From the NCBI GenBank assembly GCA_963734275.1, contig CAVTGO010000007.1, forward strand, positions 1-64,000: DNA of 64,000 bases, in the 5' to 3' direction. This document shows, piece after piece, positions 63,919-64,000 of the stretch. The notes beneath the pieces are model-generated. The model was not told the origin of the DNA and did not search any database. It saw only the letters and a program-made list of their open reading frames with translations. The stretch's first letter is position 1. Each line of letters begins with the position of its first letter. The DNA is from CAVTGO01 sp963734275 (GTDB lineage Bacteria; Actinomycetota; UBA4738; HRBIN12). The translations under genes were made by a program, and so were the position numbers.

Positions 63919-64000
63919 CGCGGATCCCACCTGGCGAACTCGGCGAGCTCGTCCTCGGAGAGCGAACGAACGAACTCGCGGAAGCTCGCGCTGCCGTTCC
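63915..64000 (-). CDS. C-terminal end of an upstream gene, possibly sulfite reductase
   Basis: The last 27 residues of a gene enter from the right edge: NGSASFREFVRSLSEDELAE then FARWDPR and TGA, overlapping the next ATG. The charged helical tail and position before cysH fit a ferredoxin-type sulfite reductase, but the fragment is too short to prove it. Confidence 0.35.
   Translation of the reverse strand, partial: NGSASFREFVRSLSEDELAEFARWDPR

Noticed and set aside
1..64000. tRNA, rRNA, riboswitch, origin, phage or insertion sequence genes
   Set aside because: No tRNA cloverleaf, rRNA block, T-box or trp leader, transposase or integrase motif was recognised on either strand by eye.

Overview
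This window does not read as one chromosome. Abrupt changes in gene content, coding style and error pattern, with genes cut mid-domain, suggest a scaffold assembled from at least five unrelated bacterial pieces, probably metagenomic. The approximate joins are near 7.2 kb, 18.6 kb, 61.36 kb and 62.78 kb. No N runs mark them. I infer the joins from truncated genes and have not proved them. Linkage across a join should not be trusted.

Segment A (1 to ~7.2 kb) holds amino acid biosynthesis genes, trpD-trpC-trpF and leuB-asd, with a CHASE2 adenylate/guanylate cyclase between them and a small lipoprotein upstream. Almost every gene is broken by several single-base indels, and asd is cut at the join. 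The organism cannot be named.

Segment B (~7.2 to 18.6 kb, very high GC) carries purine-catabolism genes: a molybdenum xanthine dehydrogenase (FAD subunit plus a fused Fe-S/Mo subunit) and an 8-oxoguanine-deaminase-like amidohydrolase. It also has an OprB-type porin, a double ABM-domain membrane protein, a second amidohydrolase, a Mug/TDG glycosylase, a P-loop kinase and a truncated luciferase-like oxidoreductase. The porin indicates a Gram-negative cell. A 130 bp near-perfect palindrome sits after the dehydrogenase. The dehydrogenase genes contain many single-base insertions.

Segment C (~18.6 to 61.36 kb) looks like an acidimicrobiia-type actinobacterium, judged from its DUF5990, DUF6328, DUF5996, DUF2630, BTAD, F420/flavin LLM and MMPL genes. 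In order it holds two FtsX-type permeases; a lipoprotein; an acyl-CoA dehydrogenase; a PIG-L deacetylase; a BTAD transcriptional ATPase; a GPP34 protein, a methyltransferase and a cyclase-ATPase; a scramblase-like protein; an AlkZ-type glycosylase, an LLM oxidoreductase and YceI; a MarR gene with a strong palindromic operator; ferredoxin; a divergent hydroxyproline-type enzyme pair; a small stress cluster (ThpR, PNPOx-like, Usp); an EamA exporter; and an MMPL operon. It ends with a ~2,400-residue exported protein and a 1,275-residue cyclase/AAA/TPR protein. The exported protein combines a beta-helix, two blocks of exact five-residue xLARI repeats, a C25-like peptidase domain, Ig-like domains and a PxKF-type C-terminus. 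This two-gene unit is the most unusual content of the window.

Segment D (61.36 to 62.78 kb) is the comM 3' end and dprA of a GC-rich actinobacterium. Segment E (62.78 to 64 kb) is a minus-strand assimilatory sulfur operon: a possible sulfite reductase tail, a 51-residue zinc ribbon, cysH and the start of a siroheme synthase.

I found no tRNA, rRNA, CRISPR array, insertion sequence or phage gene.
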